Part shown: positions 37,621 through 46,866 of the stretch, one piece after another | How positions within the stretch are numbered: the stretch's first letter is position 1 | Layout of the letters: every line of letters starts with the position of its first letter | Origin: Collinsella aerofaciens | Lineage (GTDB): Bacteria > Actinomycetota > Coriobacteriia > Coriobacteriales > Coriobacteriaceae | Reading direction: 5' to 3' | Length of the DNA: 64,000 bases | NCBI RefSeq assembly: GCF_963360655.1 | Contig: NZ_OY725712.1 | Location: forward strand, 310,001-374,000 | The notes under the pieces: generated by a model | Told to the model about the DNA's origin: nothing | The model's input: the letters and a program-made list of their open reading frames with translations, nothing else | Databases searched by the model: none | Translations under genes and position numbers: made by a program

Positions 37621-37644
37621 TTCTCTCAATTGCAGACGAATGCG

Positions 37645-38823
37645 CTAGTTGCTACCGGTCAGACGCTCGACGTCGTGGGCGATCATGTATTCCTCGTCGG
37701 TGGGGATGACCATGACCGTGACGGCGGAGCCGGCAGCACTGATGACCTGCGGGCCGTTGCCCACGGCCTCGCGGTTCTTATTGTTGTCGATGCGCACGCC
37801 CAGCCACTCAAAGCAGTCGCAGAAAGCCTTGCGGATCGACCAGTCGTTCTCGCCGATGCCGGCAGTAAAGGTAATGGTGTCCACGCCCGCCATGGAGGCA
37901 ATCATGGAACCGGCCTGCTGCATGGCCTTGTAGGCGAACATGTCGAAGGCGAGCAGGCAGCGCTCGTCACCCTCGGAGGCGCGCGTGCGGATGTCGCGGG
38001 CGTCGTTGGAGATACCCGAGATGGCAAGCAGACCGGACTGCTTGTTCATCATGTCGTCGACTTCCTGGTAGCTGTAGCCGCCCTCGCGCTGCAGGTAGCA
38101 CACGGTGGCCGGGTCGATGGAACCGCAACGGGTGCCCATCATCAGGCCGTCGAGCGGCGTGAGGCCCATCGTGGTATCGCGGCACACGCCGTCCTCAATA
38201 GCGGCGAGCGAGGCGCCGTTGCCCAGGTGGCACGAAAGCAGACGGTGGCAGCGCGTGCCCAGGATCTCCTTGGCCATCATCCACTCGTAACGGTGGCTCG
38301 TGCCGTGGGCGCCGTACTTGCGCACGTGATACTTGTCGCACACGTCCTTGGGCAGCGCGTAGGTGTAGGCGACCTCGGGCATGGTCATGTGGAACGAGGT
38401 GTCGAAGACGGCCACGTTGGGCAGCTCCGGATACTTCTCGCGGCAGTATTCGATTGCCGCGGCCTCGCCGTAGTTGTGCAGCGGGGCGAGCGGGGCCACC
38501 TCAAGAATCTTAGCCATGACCTCATCGTCGACGACCGCGGAATCATCGAAGTGCCAGCCGCCCTGAACGATACGGTGGCCGATGCCATCGATCGTAAAGT
38601 CGGTCTTCTCGAGCTCCTCGAGCACGCGAGCGATAGCAGAGCGATGATCGGGGAAGGGAACCTCCTCGGTCTGCTTGGTGCCACCGTTCTCGGAGTGACC
38701 AAAGACGCCCATCTCCGATCCGATACGCTCGCAGTTGCCCTTGGCGAAAACCTCGCGGGTATCGGTATCCAAAAGCTGATATTTAAGGCTCGAGCTGCCG
38801 GCGTTGACAACAAGTACGTTCAT
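37645..38823 (-). CDS. ackA: Acetate kinase, paralogue 1
   Basis: Transfers phosphate from acetyl phosphate to ADP. It is 392 aa with the ASKHA-fold signatures LVVNAGSSSLKYQLL at the N terminus, VFDTSFHMTMP, YGAHGTSHRY, LSCHLGNGASLAAIEDG and FTAGIGEND. It differs at many positions from the neighbouring paralogue, and each has its own leader. It is the second gene of a tandem pair read leftward. Confidence 0.95.
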   Translation of the reverse strand: MNVLVVNAGSSSLKYQLLDTDTREVFAKGNCERIGSEMGVFGHSENGGTKQTEEVPFPDHRSAIARVLEELEKTDFTIDGIGHRIVQGGWHFDDSAVVDDEVMAKILEVAPLAPLHNYGEAAAIEYCREKYPELPNVAVFDTSFHMTMPEVAYTYALPKDVCDKYHVRKYGAHGTSHRYEWMMAKEILGTRCHRLLSCHLGNGASLAAIEDGVCRDTTMGLTPLDGLMMGTRCGSIDPATVCYLQREGGYSYQEVDDMMNKQSGLLAISGISNDARDIRTRASEGDERCLLAFDMFAYKAMQQAGSMIASMAGVDTITFTAGIGENDWSIRKAFCDCFEWLGVRIDNNKNREAVGNGPQVISAAGSAVTVMVIPTDEEYMIAHDVERLTGSN

Positions 38824-38841
38824 GAGACTCCTTCGTGATTA

Positions 38842-38871
38842 CAGTACGGTCGGCAAACCTATAAGGCGGCC
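38842..38871 (-). promoter_or_regulatory. Hairpin in the leader of ackA paralogue 1
   Basis: TACGGTCGGC and GCGGCCGTA form an imperfect stem about 20 nt before the ATG. A regulatory role is only a guess. Confidence 0.3.
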
Positions 38872-38940
38872 GTACCTTTAATAAGAAGTTATCAGAATTC
38901 AATAAATATCTATTAAGCTCTTCGCCCAAAGAGCATAAAA

Positions 38941-38973
38941 GGGGGCTGAACGGCACAAGGCCATCCAGTCCCC
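38941..38973 (-). terminator. Terminator after ackA paralogue 2
   Basis: GGGG-CTG-GGC stems pair with GCC-CCAG-CCCC around a short loop, and the minus strand continues CTTTTAT. It lies 15 nt past the stop. Confidence 0.65.
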
Positions 38974-38987
38974 TCCCCTTGCATCAA

Positions 38988-40166
38988 TTACTTACCGCTA
39001 ACGATGCGCTCGACGTCGGAAGCGATCATGAACTCCTCATCCGTGGGGATAACGAAGATCTTGACCTTGGAATCCTTGGCGGACAGGCACCAAGCGCCGT
39101 CGCCGCGCAGGGCGTTGCGGGCATGGTCCATCTTGACGCCCATGAAGGCCAGACGGTCGGCCACGCCGGCGCGGACAGCCGGAGCGTGCTCACCGATGCC
39201 GGCGGTAAAGACCAGGGTGTCCATGCCGCACATGGAAGTGGCCATCTCGGCGGCCTTGGCGGCAATCTTGTAGACGAACATATCGAAGGCGAGCTGGGCC
39301 TCGGGGTCGCCGGCAGCGGCGAGCTCCTCAACGTTGCGGCAGTCGTTGGTCTTGCCGCCGGTCACAGCCAAAAGGCCGGACTTCTTGTTCATCATCTCGT
39401 CGACCTCGTCGAAGGTGAACCCGCCTTCGCGCTGCAGGTAGCACACGGTAGCAGGGTCGATGGAGCCGCAGCGGGTGCCCATCATGACACCGTCGAGCGG
39501 CGTCAAGCCCATGGTGGTGTCCATGCACTTGCCGTCCTCGATGGCGCACAGGGAAGCACCGGAACCGATGTGGCACACGACGACCTTGCGAGCCTCGCCG
39601 TTGGTCATCTCGGCAACCTTCTTGGAGATGTAGCGGTAGCTGGTGCCGTGGGCGCCGTACTTACGGATGTGCAGCTTGTCGCAGACGTCCTTGGGCAGGG
39701 CGTAGGTCTTGGCGACCTCGGGCATATTGAAGTGGAAAGCAGTGTCGTAGACCGTGACGTTGGGCAGGTCGGGATACTGCTCCAGGCAGTACTCGATAAC
39801 GTTGGCCTCGGGGTTATTGTGCAGCGGGGCGAGCGGAGCGACCTCGCGAATCTTGGCGAGAACGTCCTCGTCGACGAGGGAGGAATCGCCAAAGTACCAA
39901 CCGCCCTGAACGATGCGGTGGCCGATGCCCTCGATCTTGACGCCGTTGGCCTCGAGGTCCTTCAGGACGACCTCGATGGCGACCTTGTGGTCGGGGAACT
40001 CGATGTTCTCGGTCACCTTCTTGGAACCGTTGGCAGCGTGGGTGAAGGTACCGCCGGTAAAGCAGACGCGCTCGCAGGAGCCCTTTGCGGACACCTTGTG
40101 GGACTTGGTATCGATGACCTGATACTTAAGCGTCGAAGATCCTGCGTTGACGACCAGAACGTTCAT
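38988..40166 (-). CDS. ackA: Acetate kinase, paralogue 2
   Basis: 392 aa, colinear with paralogue 1 but clearly diverged outside the motifs LVVNAGSSTLKYQVI, YDTAFHFNMP, YGAHGTSYRY, VCHIGSGASLCAIEDG and FTAGIGEHA. HGTSYRY in place of HGTSHRY and SGAS in place of NGAS are differences worth noting near the active site. It could prefer another short acyl phosphate, but sequence alone cannot decide. Confidence 0.93.
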   Translation of the reverse strand: MNVLVVNAGSSTLKYQVIDTKSHKVSAKGSCERVCFTGGTFTHAANGSKKVTENIEFPDHKVAIEVVLKDLEANGVKIEGIGHRIVQGGWYFGDSSLVDEDVLAKIREVAPLAPLHNNPEANVIEYCLEQYPDLPNVTVYDTAFHFNMPEVAKTYALPKDVCDKLHIRKYGAHGTSYRYISKKVAEMTNGEARKVVVCHIGSGASLCAIEDGKCMDTTMGLTPLDGVMMGTRCGSIDPATVCYLQREGGFTFDEVDEMMNKKSGLLAVTGGKTNDCRNVEELAAAGDPEAQLAFDMFVYKIAAKAAEMATSMCGMDTLVFTAGIGEHAPAVRAGVADRLAFMGVKMDHARNALRGDGAWCLSAKDSKVKIFVIPTDEEFMIASDVERIVSGK

Positions 40167-40219
40167 GTGTCTCCCTACTAACAGGCGGTGTGGCGCCGCC
40201 AGGTTACATACGCTTCAAT

Positions 40220-40253
40220 AATAAACCCAAACGCCCTCGCGCTCGGGTTTATT
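40220..40253 (-). terminator. Terminator after MFS gene
   Basis: AATAAACCC (40220-40228) pairs with GGGTTTATT (40245-40253) around a 16-nt GC-rich loop; the minus strand continues ATTGAAG. It lies 34 nt past the MFS stop. Confidence 0.65.
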
Positions 40254-40286
40254 GCGTTGATATATAAGTTATCGGTGCCCAAATAC

Positions 40287-41447
40287 TCATGGCCTTTGAC
40301 TTGTAAGACGAAAGAGCGCGGGGATATACACCAAAGAAGATATCCCGAGCGCTACAAGCAATATGACTCGAATGCCCGCGATGCTGCTCAACGCAGCATT
40401 GAACAGATAGAAAAGGATAGCGCCCACCGCCACCATCTGGCTTTGGACCGAAATTAGTGAACAGCGCATCGAAGAATCGACAGCATTTTGAAAAATTGAG
40501 TATTTAATTGGCGCAAATAACGAGTAAGCGACCGTCTGCAGTACATAGAACACGGGCAGCAAATAGACCGGAGTAAAGGGAATCAAAAACAGAGCAGTCA
40601 GGGAAAGGCGCACGATGCCGCAAATACGCGCAAAACGGCCCTTGTCGACATGAGCAATCACACTGGGCACAATAAGCCCCATGGAGGCCGAGGCAAGGAG
40701 CTGGACCGCAATGATCACACCCGAAGCGACGGCATTCATTCCGCGACCCGCAAGCAACAGTGAGAAAAAGTCTTCCAGGGCGACAAAAGCAAATGCCTGA
40801 GAGCAGTCCATGATGAACGCTGAACGAAGAATGCCGTTACGCGCAATAGCGGCACCGATCATCTTCGGGCTAATTCCACGCTTAGGTGTCGCTGCAGTGT
40901 CCCCTCTTCGCATCTCAGGAATGCAGACAACGACAACCAACGTCAACACCATTGCGATGATATCTGCCGAAAGACCAATGAGATATGCACCGACAGACGA
41001 AATGAAACCGCCCACGCAAGCGGAGATGGCATAAGAGGCATAGAAAACAAATCGCTCAACGACATTAAGTCTTACGAGCTGGTCCTGAGAGACGCTGTCA
41101 ATGTAGATCGCTTCTATGGATCCGCTCACACATGCAACTGCAAATCCTTTGAGAGCAAACGCGCCGATTAAAAGCAAAGGAGAACGGGTGAAAAGTAGGG
41201 CGGCGTAGTATCCAAGCATTCCCACGACGCCAACGAGACCGCTTGTCTTTCGTCCAAACCTGTCAGCAATATAACCAGTAGGAACCTCAAGAATGAACTT
41301 ACTCACTTGGTATGCAATCATCATGCTAGAAATCGCTACCATCGAGAATCCGACGAATTCAAGGTAAACCGTCAGAAAATACAAAATGGTGCTGAAGTTC
41401 GACAGAAAAACGAACGTCATATAAAGCAAAACCGTACGGTTTTTCAT
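40287..41447 (-). CDS. Major facilitator superfamily transporter
   Basis: 386 aa from ATG 41447, with GGAGGGCGGAG upstream. About 12 membrane segments are visible. The loop between segments 2 and 3 has the MFS signature GYIADRFGRKTSGLVG. The central loop is short (PEMRRGDTAATPKRGISP). Substrate is unknown. It lies next to a LysR-type regulator on the same strand, which probably controls it or responds to its substrate. Confidence 0.85.
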   Translation of the reverse strand: MKNRTVLLYMTFVFLSNFSTILYFLTVYLEFVGFSMVAISSMMIAYQVSKFILEVPTGYIADRFGRKTSGLVGVVGMLGYYAALLFTRSPLLLIGAFALKGFAVACVSGSIEAIYIDSVSQDQLVRLNVVERFVFYASYAISACVGGFISSVGAYLIGLSADIIAMVLTLVVVVCIPEMRRGDTAATPKRGISPKMIGAAIARNGILRSAFIMDCSQAFAFVALEDFFSLLLAGRGMNAVASGVIIAVQLLASASMGLIVPSVIAHVDKGRFARICGIVRLSLTALFLIPFTPVYLLPVFYVLQTVAYSLFAPIKYSIFQNAVDSSMRCSLISVQSQMVAVGAILFYLFNAALSSIAGIRVILLVALGISSLVYIPALFRLTSQRP

Positions 41448-41566
41448 GCTCCGCCCTCCAAGAGCCAGCAATCTAAATCAGAATCTTGGAAAAGCATGAG
41501 GGCAAAGCTGTCAGCTATGTGTTACAAGGCGTCAATAATCACTTGACGTCTCGAAGCCAATTAATT

Positions 41567-42457
41567 TCACGAAGCAAGATGACGCAATAGGTGCAGAAAA
41601 ACCGTCTGGTGTCGATCGGTCCAGGCATTTTGTCGATAGCAAAAATAGATGGGCAAGGCCACGTCATGCGAGGCTTCAATGGAGCACTCACTCACTTCTG
41701 ATCCATCCGATGCGAGAGAGGACCCAGACAAACTCAATATCAATCCCCCGGCTTGAAGAAACTCAGCCTGAGCCCTGCTTCCGTATTCAACATCACGGAA
41801 GCGAAAATTGACGAGCTGGGCTTCAGGGCATTGGTTAATCGCATTGAGACAGGGTGACAAATTAATGGGAACAGCGAGCCTGCCGCTCAGTAGCTCGCGA
41901 ATGGTCATGGCGCCCACAGATTGATGACCCGCTGGACACGAAAGAACCTTGAGCTCCTTTTCACCCAAGTATTTCGAAGAAAGGACGCTGTCCCTTGGTT
42001 CCTCAAATGAGATGGCCGCGTCCGAAATTCCAAGCATAAGCGACTCAAAGCATGTGGCCGTTGGCTGATGCCAAACATCAAGGTGAATCTGGGGGTGCGA
42101 GCTTTCAAACGAGTCGTACCAGTTTTCGGAAAAAAGACGCCCCCGCCCGTGAAGACAGGGGGCGTAAAGACGGAAGTGGCCGTCGGGCGAAACGCCGCCG
42201 TTCCCCGATTGAGCGTACTTTTTGAGATCGTCGACTTGTGCCAGGATCACGCGTGCACGACACGCAAATTCTCTGCCCGCCGGAGACAAAACAGCCTCCC
42301 CCGCCGATCGGTCGAGCAAAACAATCTGATACTCAGATTCCAACTTTTTGATTGCCGACGAAACGGCCTGTGGGCTCACGTGAACGGCGCGAGCCGCTTT
42401 GCGCACGCCGCCGTAGTTCGCTACCGCTTGAAGGTATTCGAGTTGAGAAAGCTGCAT
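41567..42457 (-). CDS. LysR-type transcriptional regulator
   Basis: 296 aa. The N-terminal winged helix-turn-helix is clear: LEYLQAVANYGGVRKAARAVHVSPQAVSSAIKKLESEYQIVLLDR. The C-terminal part is the periplasmic-binding-like effector domain, though its conserved blocks are weak, so the ligand cannot be guessed. It lies upstream of the MFS gene in the same direction, separated by 119 nt, rather than divergently as is usual. Confidence 0.88.
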   Translation of the reverse strand: MQLSQLEYLQAVANYGGVRKAARAVHVSPQAVSSAIKKLESEYQIVLLDRSAGEAVLSPAGREFACRARVILAQVDDLKKYAQSGNGGVSPDGHFRLYAPCLHGRGRLFSENWYDSFESSHPQIHLDVWHQPTATCFESLMLGISDAAISFEEPRDSVLSSKYLGEKELKVLSCPAGHQSVGAMTIRELLSGRLAVPINLSPCLNAINQCPEAQLVNFRFRDVEYGSRAQAEFLQAGGLILSLSGSSLASDGSEVSECSIEASHDVALPIYFCYRQNAWTDRHQTVFLHLLRHLAS

Positions 42458-42498
42458 AGGTTACTCCAAAGGCAGCCAAGGCGACGGGCTGTGCGTCC

Positions 42499-42834
42499 TC
42501 AGATGAGGTTCTCGCCCAGGTTCTTGCCGCCGAGGACGTGCATGTGGAAGTGCATGACGGTCTGACCGGCGTTGACGCCCTTGTTGGAGATGACGCGGAA
42601 ACCGTCCTCCAGGCCCTTGGCCTTAGCGACCTCCTGGATGGCATGGGCCATGGCGCCCATGGTCTCGGCAGGCACGTTGTCGGCGATGTCGCTGTAGTGC
42701 TTCTTGGGGATCACGAGCGTGTGGACCGGCGCCTGGGGGTTGAGGTCGTCGAAGGCGATGACCTGGTCGTCCTCGTAGACAACAGTCGAGGGGATCTCGT
42801 GGTTGGCGATTTTACAGAAGATGCAATCACACAT
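42499..42834 (-). CDS. HIT-family protein (HinT-like nucleotide hydrolase)
   Basis: 111 aa from ATG 42834, preceded by AGAAAGGAA. It begins CDCIFCKIANHEIPSTVVYEDD and ends with the catalytic histidine triad QTVMHFHMHVLGG (HxHxH). HinT enzymes hydrolyse AMP-lysine or AMP-N bonds; the physiological substrate here is unknown. Confidence 0.92.
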   Translation of the reverse strand: MCDCIFCKIANHEIPSTVVYEDDQVIAFDDLNPQAPVHTLVIPKKHYSDIADNVPAETMGAMAHAIQEVAKAKGLEDGFRVISNKGVNAGQTVMHFHMHVLGGKNLGENLI

Positions 42835-42859
42835 GGCTGGTTCCTTTCTTACAGACCAA

Positions 42860-42968
42860 GGTAGTCTTTTTGGGACGGGGCTTTTTTGACTACTTTTTCG
42901 CAAAAGCAAGTGCTCGGCGAGCCGTCGCCAAAGGGTAGTCAAAAAAGCCCCGTCCCAAAAAGACTACC
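42860..42968. repeat. Long inverted repeat with GGGACGGGG core, 34-bp perfect arms
   Basis: Arms 42860-42893 and 42935-42968 are perfectly complementary around a 41-nt loop. Each arm is bounded by GTAGTC and GACTAC and holds TTTTTGGGACGGGGC, the same layout as the element at 26923-27033. It separates the HIT gene from xseB, both on the minus strand. Confidence 0.88.
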
Positions 42969-42989
42969 CCAAAGTGGGCTGTGGGATGG

Positions 42990-43256
42990 TTAGAACGAGA
43001 GGTTGTCGTCGGTGTTGGCGGCTTCGCCGTCGGCGAGCACGTCGTTGCCGTCGACGTCCTTAAGAAGCACCGAGACCTTCTGCTCGGCATCGGACAGGCG
43101 GGTGCGCAGGCTCTTGAGGAGCTCGACGCCGCGGGTATAGCTCTCGAGCGACTCCTCGAGCTCCATATCGCCCGACTCCAGGCTGCGGATGATGAGCTCC
43201 AGCTCCTGCGAGGCCTGCTTGTACGTAAGCTGCTCGACCGGGGTCTTCTCTGCCAT
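42990..43256 (-). CDS. xseB: Exodeoxyribonuclease VII small subunit
   Basis: 88 aa. The helical core LTYKQASQELELIIRSLESGDMELEESLESYTRGVELLKSLRTRLSDAEQKV matches XseB, which forms a coiled helical hairpin that binds the XseA C-terminal helices. An acidic tail follows. It lies 42 nt downstream of xseA, so the two make one operon. Confidence 0.93.
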   Translation of the reverse strand: MAEKTPVEQLTYKQASQELELIIRSLESGDMELEESLESYTRGVELLKSLRTRLSDAEQKVSVLLKDVDGNDVLADGEAANTDDNLSF

Positions 43257-43298
43257 ATCTGTTTCCTTTCCTAAAGGTTTATCGCTATGAAACGCGGG

Positions 43299-44750
43299 TT
43301 ACTCGACCGTATCGACCGTTGCAGCCACGTTGCCGTCTGCCATACGCACGCGGATGGCATCGCCGGGCTTAAAGCTCTTGGCGCTCGTAGCCACACCATC
43401 ATCGCTGTACGCGATGGAATAGCCGCGGGCAAGTACCTTGAGCGGCGACAGGGCATCGAGCGAAGCCGCTGCACGGCCCAAGTCGGAAGCTGACTTGTTG
43501 AGCATTGTGCGCCCCTGATGCTCCAGACGGGAACTCGCAAGCGTGAGCGCATGGCGTTTGCCATCGAGCCCCGAGGTGCTTGCGATCAAGCGCTCGGGCA
43601 GACGCTCGAAGTTGGAGCGGAAGGCCCCAACCGAACGCGTTATGGCGCCCGACAGTCGATCGGCAGTCAGCGCAAGCTCGGACTCGCGACGCTCGACCAT
43701 AAACGTTGGATCGTTGAGGCACGGGCGGCACGCGGCCGCATCGAGCGCGTCAACCAAACGAGCCGTATAGGTGTCCCAGGCACGACGACCGCGCTGGTCG
43801 AGCATTTCCAGATCGACCTGATCCGACCCGATCATCGAAGCCATCGCGGCACCCAGACGTTGATGGCGCGTCTCGAGCACGTCGGCCAACTCCGTCATAG
43901 CCGGCGCCACCGATTCTGCCGCTGCCGTTGGCGTGGAGGCGCGACGGTCGCTCACCATGTCGCAAATCGAGGTATCGGGCTCATGGCCAATGCCGGTCAC
44001 CACGGGCACGGGGCAAGCCGCCACCGCACGGGCAAGCTCCTCGTCGTTAAAGGTCATGAGGTCCTCGAAGGAGCCGCCGCCACGGACAAGCAAAATGCAA
44101 TCGGGCGCCGGCGTAATGGCAGCGGCGCGGCGCAAGCCTTCAATAAGCTCTGCCGGCGCGCCCTCGCCCTGGACCTTTGCGCCCACGCAGACAAGCTCGA
44201 CGAGCGGGTTGCGACGGCGCAGCGTACGCTTGACGTCGTCGATCACGGCGCCCGAAAGCGAGGTGACGACCGCCACGCGTGAGCAGAACACCGGGATACG
44301 GCGCTTGCGCGCTTCGTCCATCAGGCCCTCGCGGCGGAGCTTTTCGGCCAGTTGCGCCACTTGTTGACGCAGCAGGCCCTCCCCCGCCAGCGAGAATGAG
44401 CGAGCGACAAAGCTCATGCGACCCGTAGGCTTGTAGAGATTGAAGCTGCCCTTAAAGCTTACCTGCATGCCGTCGCGCAGATCGAAGGTGCGCTTAAGGT
44501 AGGCGCCCTTCCAGATGATGCAGTCGACGGCCGCCGAGTCGTCCTTAATCTGGAAGTAGCAGTGGCCGCTTCGGGCATTGGGACCACGAAAACCCGTGAC
44601 CTCACCCAAAACGCTCAACTGCGGAATGGCATCGAGCGCGCCGGCGGCGATCTCCACCGCTTGGCTCACGCTGAGCTCTTTGCGCTCCTGCTCGTCCGAT
44701 CCGTCGAACTCGGCGGAAACGGTATTGCCGGTCAGATTCCAGCCTGCCAC
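43299..44750 (-). CDS. xseA: Exodeoxyribonuclease VII large subunit
   Basis: Catalytic subunit that degrades single-stranded DNA from both ends. About 483 aa from the GTG at 44750, which has AAAGGGGG 5-6 nt upstream; an ATG at 44768 lacks a ribosome site. An N-terminal OB fold (LSVLGEVTGFRGPNARSGHCYFQIKDDSAAVDC) is followed by the catalytic region RVAVVTSLSGAVIDDV, CILLVRGGGSFEDLMTFNDE and TGIGHEPDTSICDMVSDRRASTPTAAAE, and a long helical C-terminal part ending LKVLARGYSIAYS. Confidence 0.94.
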   Translation of the reverse strand: MAGWNLTGNTVSAEFDGSDEQERKELSVSQAVEIAAGALDAIPQLSVLGEVTGFRGPNARSGHCYFQIKDDSAAVDCIIWKGAYLKRTFDLRDGMQVSFKGSFNLYKPTGRMSFVARSFSLAGEGLLRQQVAQLAEKLRREGLMDEARKRRIPVFCSRVAVVTSLSGAVIDDVKRTLRRRNPLVELVCVGAKVQGEGAPAELIEGLRRAAAITPAPDCILLVRGGGSFEDLMTFNDEELARAVAACPVPVVTGIGHEPDTSICDMVSDRRASTPTAAAESVAPAMTELADVLETRHQRLGAAMASMIGSDQVDLEMLDQRGRRAWDTYTARLVDALDAAACRPCLNDPTFMVERRESELALTADRLSGAITRSVGAFRSNFERLPERLIASTSGLDGKRHALTLASSRLEHQGRTMLNKSASDLGRAAASLDALSPLKVLARGYSIAYSDDGVATSAKSFKPGDAIRVRMADGNVAATVDTVE

Positions 44751-44819
44751 GCAGCCCCCTTTCGTCATCGAGCACAAGGGCTTCGACCCTGCGCAGATTC
44801 AAGTCCAACACATAGTACA

Positions 44820-44849
44820 GCGCCGCGGGGACAAGAATCTCCGCGGCGC
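44820..44849 (-). terminator. Hairpin after zinc peptidase gene
   Basis: GCGCCGCGG pairs perfectly with CCGCGGCGC around a 12-nt loop, 17 nt past the stop. It has no clear T-tract, so termination is uncertain. Confidence 0.5.
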
Positions 44850-44865
44850 CTGTCAAGCCAACTTG

Positions 44866-45570
44866 TTATCGGTTGGAGTTTCTGTTGTAGCGAGCCATCA
44901 GGTAGAGCAGCTGAATAATCGAGGTGAGCGCCGCCGCCACGTAGGTGAGCGCGGCCGCCGTCAGGACCTTCTTGGCACCGTTGACCTGCTTGGAGCTCAT
45001 GCCCGACTGCTCGATATACGCCACGGCGCGTCGGCTGGCATCGATCTCGACCGGCAGCGTAACCAGCTGGAACAGCACGCTAAACGAGAAGAAGACCAGC
45101 GCGAGGGTCGTGAGCCCCGCGATGTTCATGAACAGGCCCATGAGCAGCACGATCGTCCAGGTGTTCTGGGTAAAGTTGACGACGGGAACCAAAGCGGTAC
45201 GTACCTTCATCATGGCATAACCACTTTGACGCTGGGCAGCATGGCCCGCCTCGTGACAGGCCACGGCAACGCTTGCAACCGACCCGCCCGAACGGTTGGC
45301 ATCCGACAGATACAGGTTGTTGTCCTGCGGGTTGTAATGATCGGTGAGCTCGCCGGCAACGCCCTTGATACCCACGGCGTTGCAACCGTTGGCATCGAGC
45401 ATGCGACGAGCGACCGTGGCACCCGTGTCGCCGTCCGAGCGAACCTTGGACCACGTCTTGTACGTCGAGTTGATATAGCTCTGCGCGGCAAGGCCAAGCA
45501 CCGTGCAGACAAGAACAACCAGCAGGTACAGCGGGTCAATGCCAAAGCCGTATCCATAGTAATAAGGCAT
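44866..45570 (-). CDS. Zinc-dependent membrane metallopeptidase (YugP type)
   Basis: 234 aa with an N-terminal membrane segment (LYLLVVLVCTVLGLAAQSYI), the zinc-binding HExxH motif in VAVACHEAGHAAQ, and three further hydrophobic segments. YNPQDNNLYLSDAN is another conserved block of the family (neutral zinc metallopeptidase, DUF2268/YugP-like). The substrate is unknown; possible roles are in membrane protein quality control. Confidence 0.88.
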   Translation of the reverse strand: MPYYYGYGFGIDPLYLLVVLVCTVLGLAAQSYINSTYKTWSKVRSDGDTGATVARRMLDANGCNAVGIKGVAGELTDHYNPQDNNLYLSDANRSGGSVASVAVACHEAGHAAQRQSGYAMMKVRTALVPVVNFTQNTWTIVLLMGLFMNIAGLTTLALVFFSFSVLFQLVTLPVEIDASRRAVAYIEQSGMSSKQVNGAKKVLTAAALTYVAAALTSIIQLLYLMARYNRNSNR

Positions 45571-45634
45571 GCGAATTCCTCCGAATCGAGTTACACGTTG
45601 GAGGCATTCTACCCACTCAGCCGGCTAGGCTTCC

Positions 45635-46768
45635 CTATAACAGTTCAATCTTTCCGTCCTTCACGGTGAGCCCCATATTGCCGGAAAGCAGATCGTCCAG
45701 ACGCGAACCCACGAGCTCAAAGCGCCAGCCTTCGCGCAGGGGGCTCTGCTCGGGATGCTCAATATAGTCGGCCAGGTCATCGCGCGAGGCAATGACCGAG
45801 GTCGCCACGCCCGAGCGCTCGGCAACCAGGCGAATGAGCGCATACATCAGGTCCGTCACGCTCTCCAACTCCGGCGAAATCTGACGGTGCCCGCGCACCA
45901 TGAGCGGCAGGCGATCGTGTGGGCAGCTCGCACCGCGCTTAATGGCCATGAGCGCGCCGTCCACGTCGCGCTCCCCCAGCTGGTCGGTACCGCGAATGCT
46001 GCGGAACTCCTCAACACGAACGGGATTACGTTTAACCAGGGCCAGCAGCGTATCGTCGGACATGACCCACTTGCGCGGGATGTTGCGGCGCTCGGCGCGG
46101 TCCTCGCGCCAAGCGGCAAGCTCGCGTGCGATGCCCAACTGGTGACGGCTACACGAGTTGATGCGCTTGACCTTGCGAAACGCCTCATGGCGGTCGGCGC
46201 GGTAGTGCGACTCGTCGGCCAGCGGACGCAACTCGTCGAGCACCCAGTCCACCCGGCCCAGCTCGCGCAGGCGACTCATCATCTCGGTATAGGCGACGAT
46301 CAAGTACTTGACGTCATCGATCGCGTACTCGACCTGCTTATCAGTCAGCGGGCGGCGCGACCAGTCGGTCAGCGACTCGGTCTTGGGCAATGAGACGCCA
46401 CAAAACGTCTGCACGAGCGCGCCGTAGGAAATCTGCTGGCGCTCGCCCAAAAAGGCGGCGGCCACCTGCGTGTCAAAAATGGGACGCGGCAGCACGCCCA
46501 CGGTATGGAGCATGACCTCCATATCCTGCGAGCAGGCGTGGAAGACCTTAGTCACGCTCTCGTCGGCCATAAGCTCGGCAAGCGGCGACAGGTCGTCGAT
46601 CACCAAAGGATCGACCGCGACGCTCTCGGCAGGGGTGGCAATCTGAACCAAGCACAGGCGCGGATGGAACGTGCGCTCGCGCAAAAACTCGGTATCGACG
46701 GCAATCGCGTCGAACTCACGGGCGCGCTGGCAAAAGTCGAGTAGAGCCTGATGTGTGGAAATGTACAT
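45635..46768 (-). CDS. rnd: Ribonuclease D
   Basis: 3'-5' exoribonuclease in tRNA and rRNA maturation. About 377 aa from ATG 46768. The DEDDy exonuclease domain shows AVDTEFLRERTFHPRLCLVQIA (Exo I), VFHACSQDMEVM (Exo II) and the YAIDDVKYLIVAY region (Exo III). The first HRDC-like helical domain (LAAWREDRAERRNIPRKWVMSDDTLLAL) follows. It has its own start region and stands alone. Confidence 0.92.
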   Translation of the reverse strand: MYISTHQALLDFCQRAREFDAIAVDTEFLRERTFHPRLCLVQIATPAESVAVDPLVIDDLSPLAELMADESVTKVFHACSQDMEVMLHTVGVLPRPIFDTQVAAAFLGERQQISYGALVQTFCGVSLPKTESLTDWSRRPLTDKQVEYAIDDVKYLIVAYTEMMSRLRELGRVDWVLDELRPLADESHYRADRHEAFRKVKRINSCSRHQLGIARELAAWREDRAERRNIPRKWVMSDDTLLALVKRNPVRVEEFRSIRGTDQLGERDVDGALMAIKRGASCPHDRLPLMVRGHRQISPELESVTDLMYALIRLVAERSGVATSVIASRDDLADYIEHPEQSPLREGWRFELVGSRLDDLLSGNMGLTVKDGKIELL

Positions 46769-46866
46769 ATCAACCCATCGAATAAGGTTAGGCCCGAAAA
46801 ACACGGGTAGGATATCGGCATTGCCTTACAACTATACTCGGTTAGTCACAGAACGGGAACGTAAGT

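Larger units (their letters stand above)
37209..37644. other. Convergent gap between pta and ackA
   Basis: Contains a 29-bp-arm inverted repeat with an inner terminator (37224-37354) and the ackA terminator (37590-37620). 37355-37589 shows no gene or repeat that I recognise. Confidence 0.5.
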
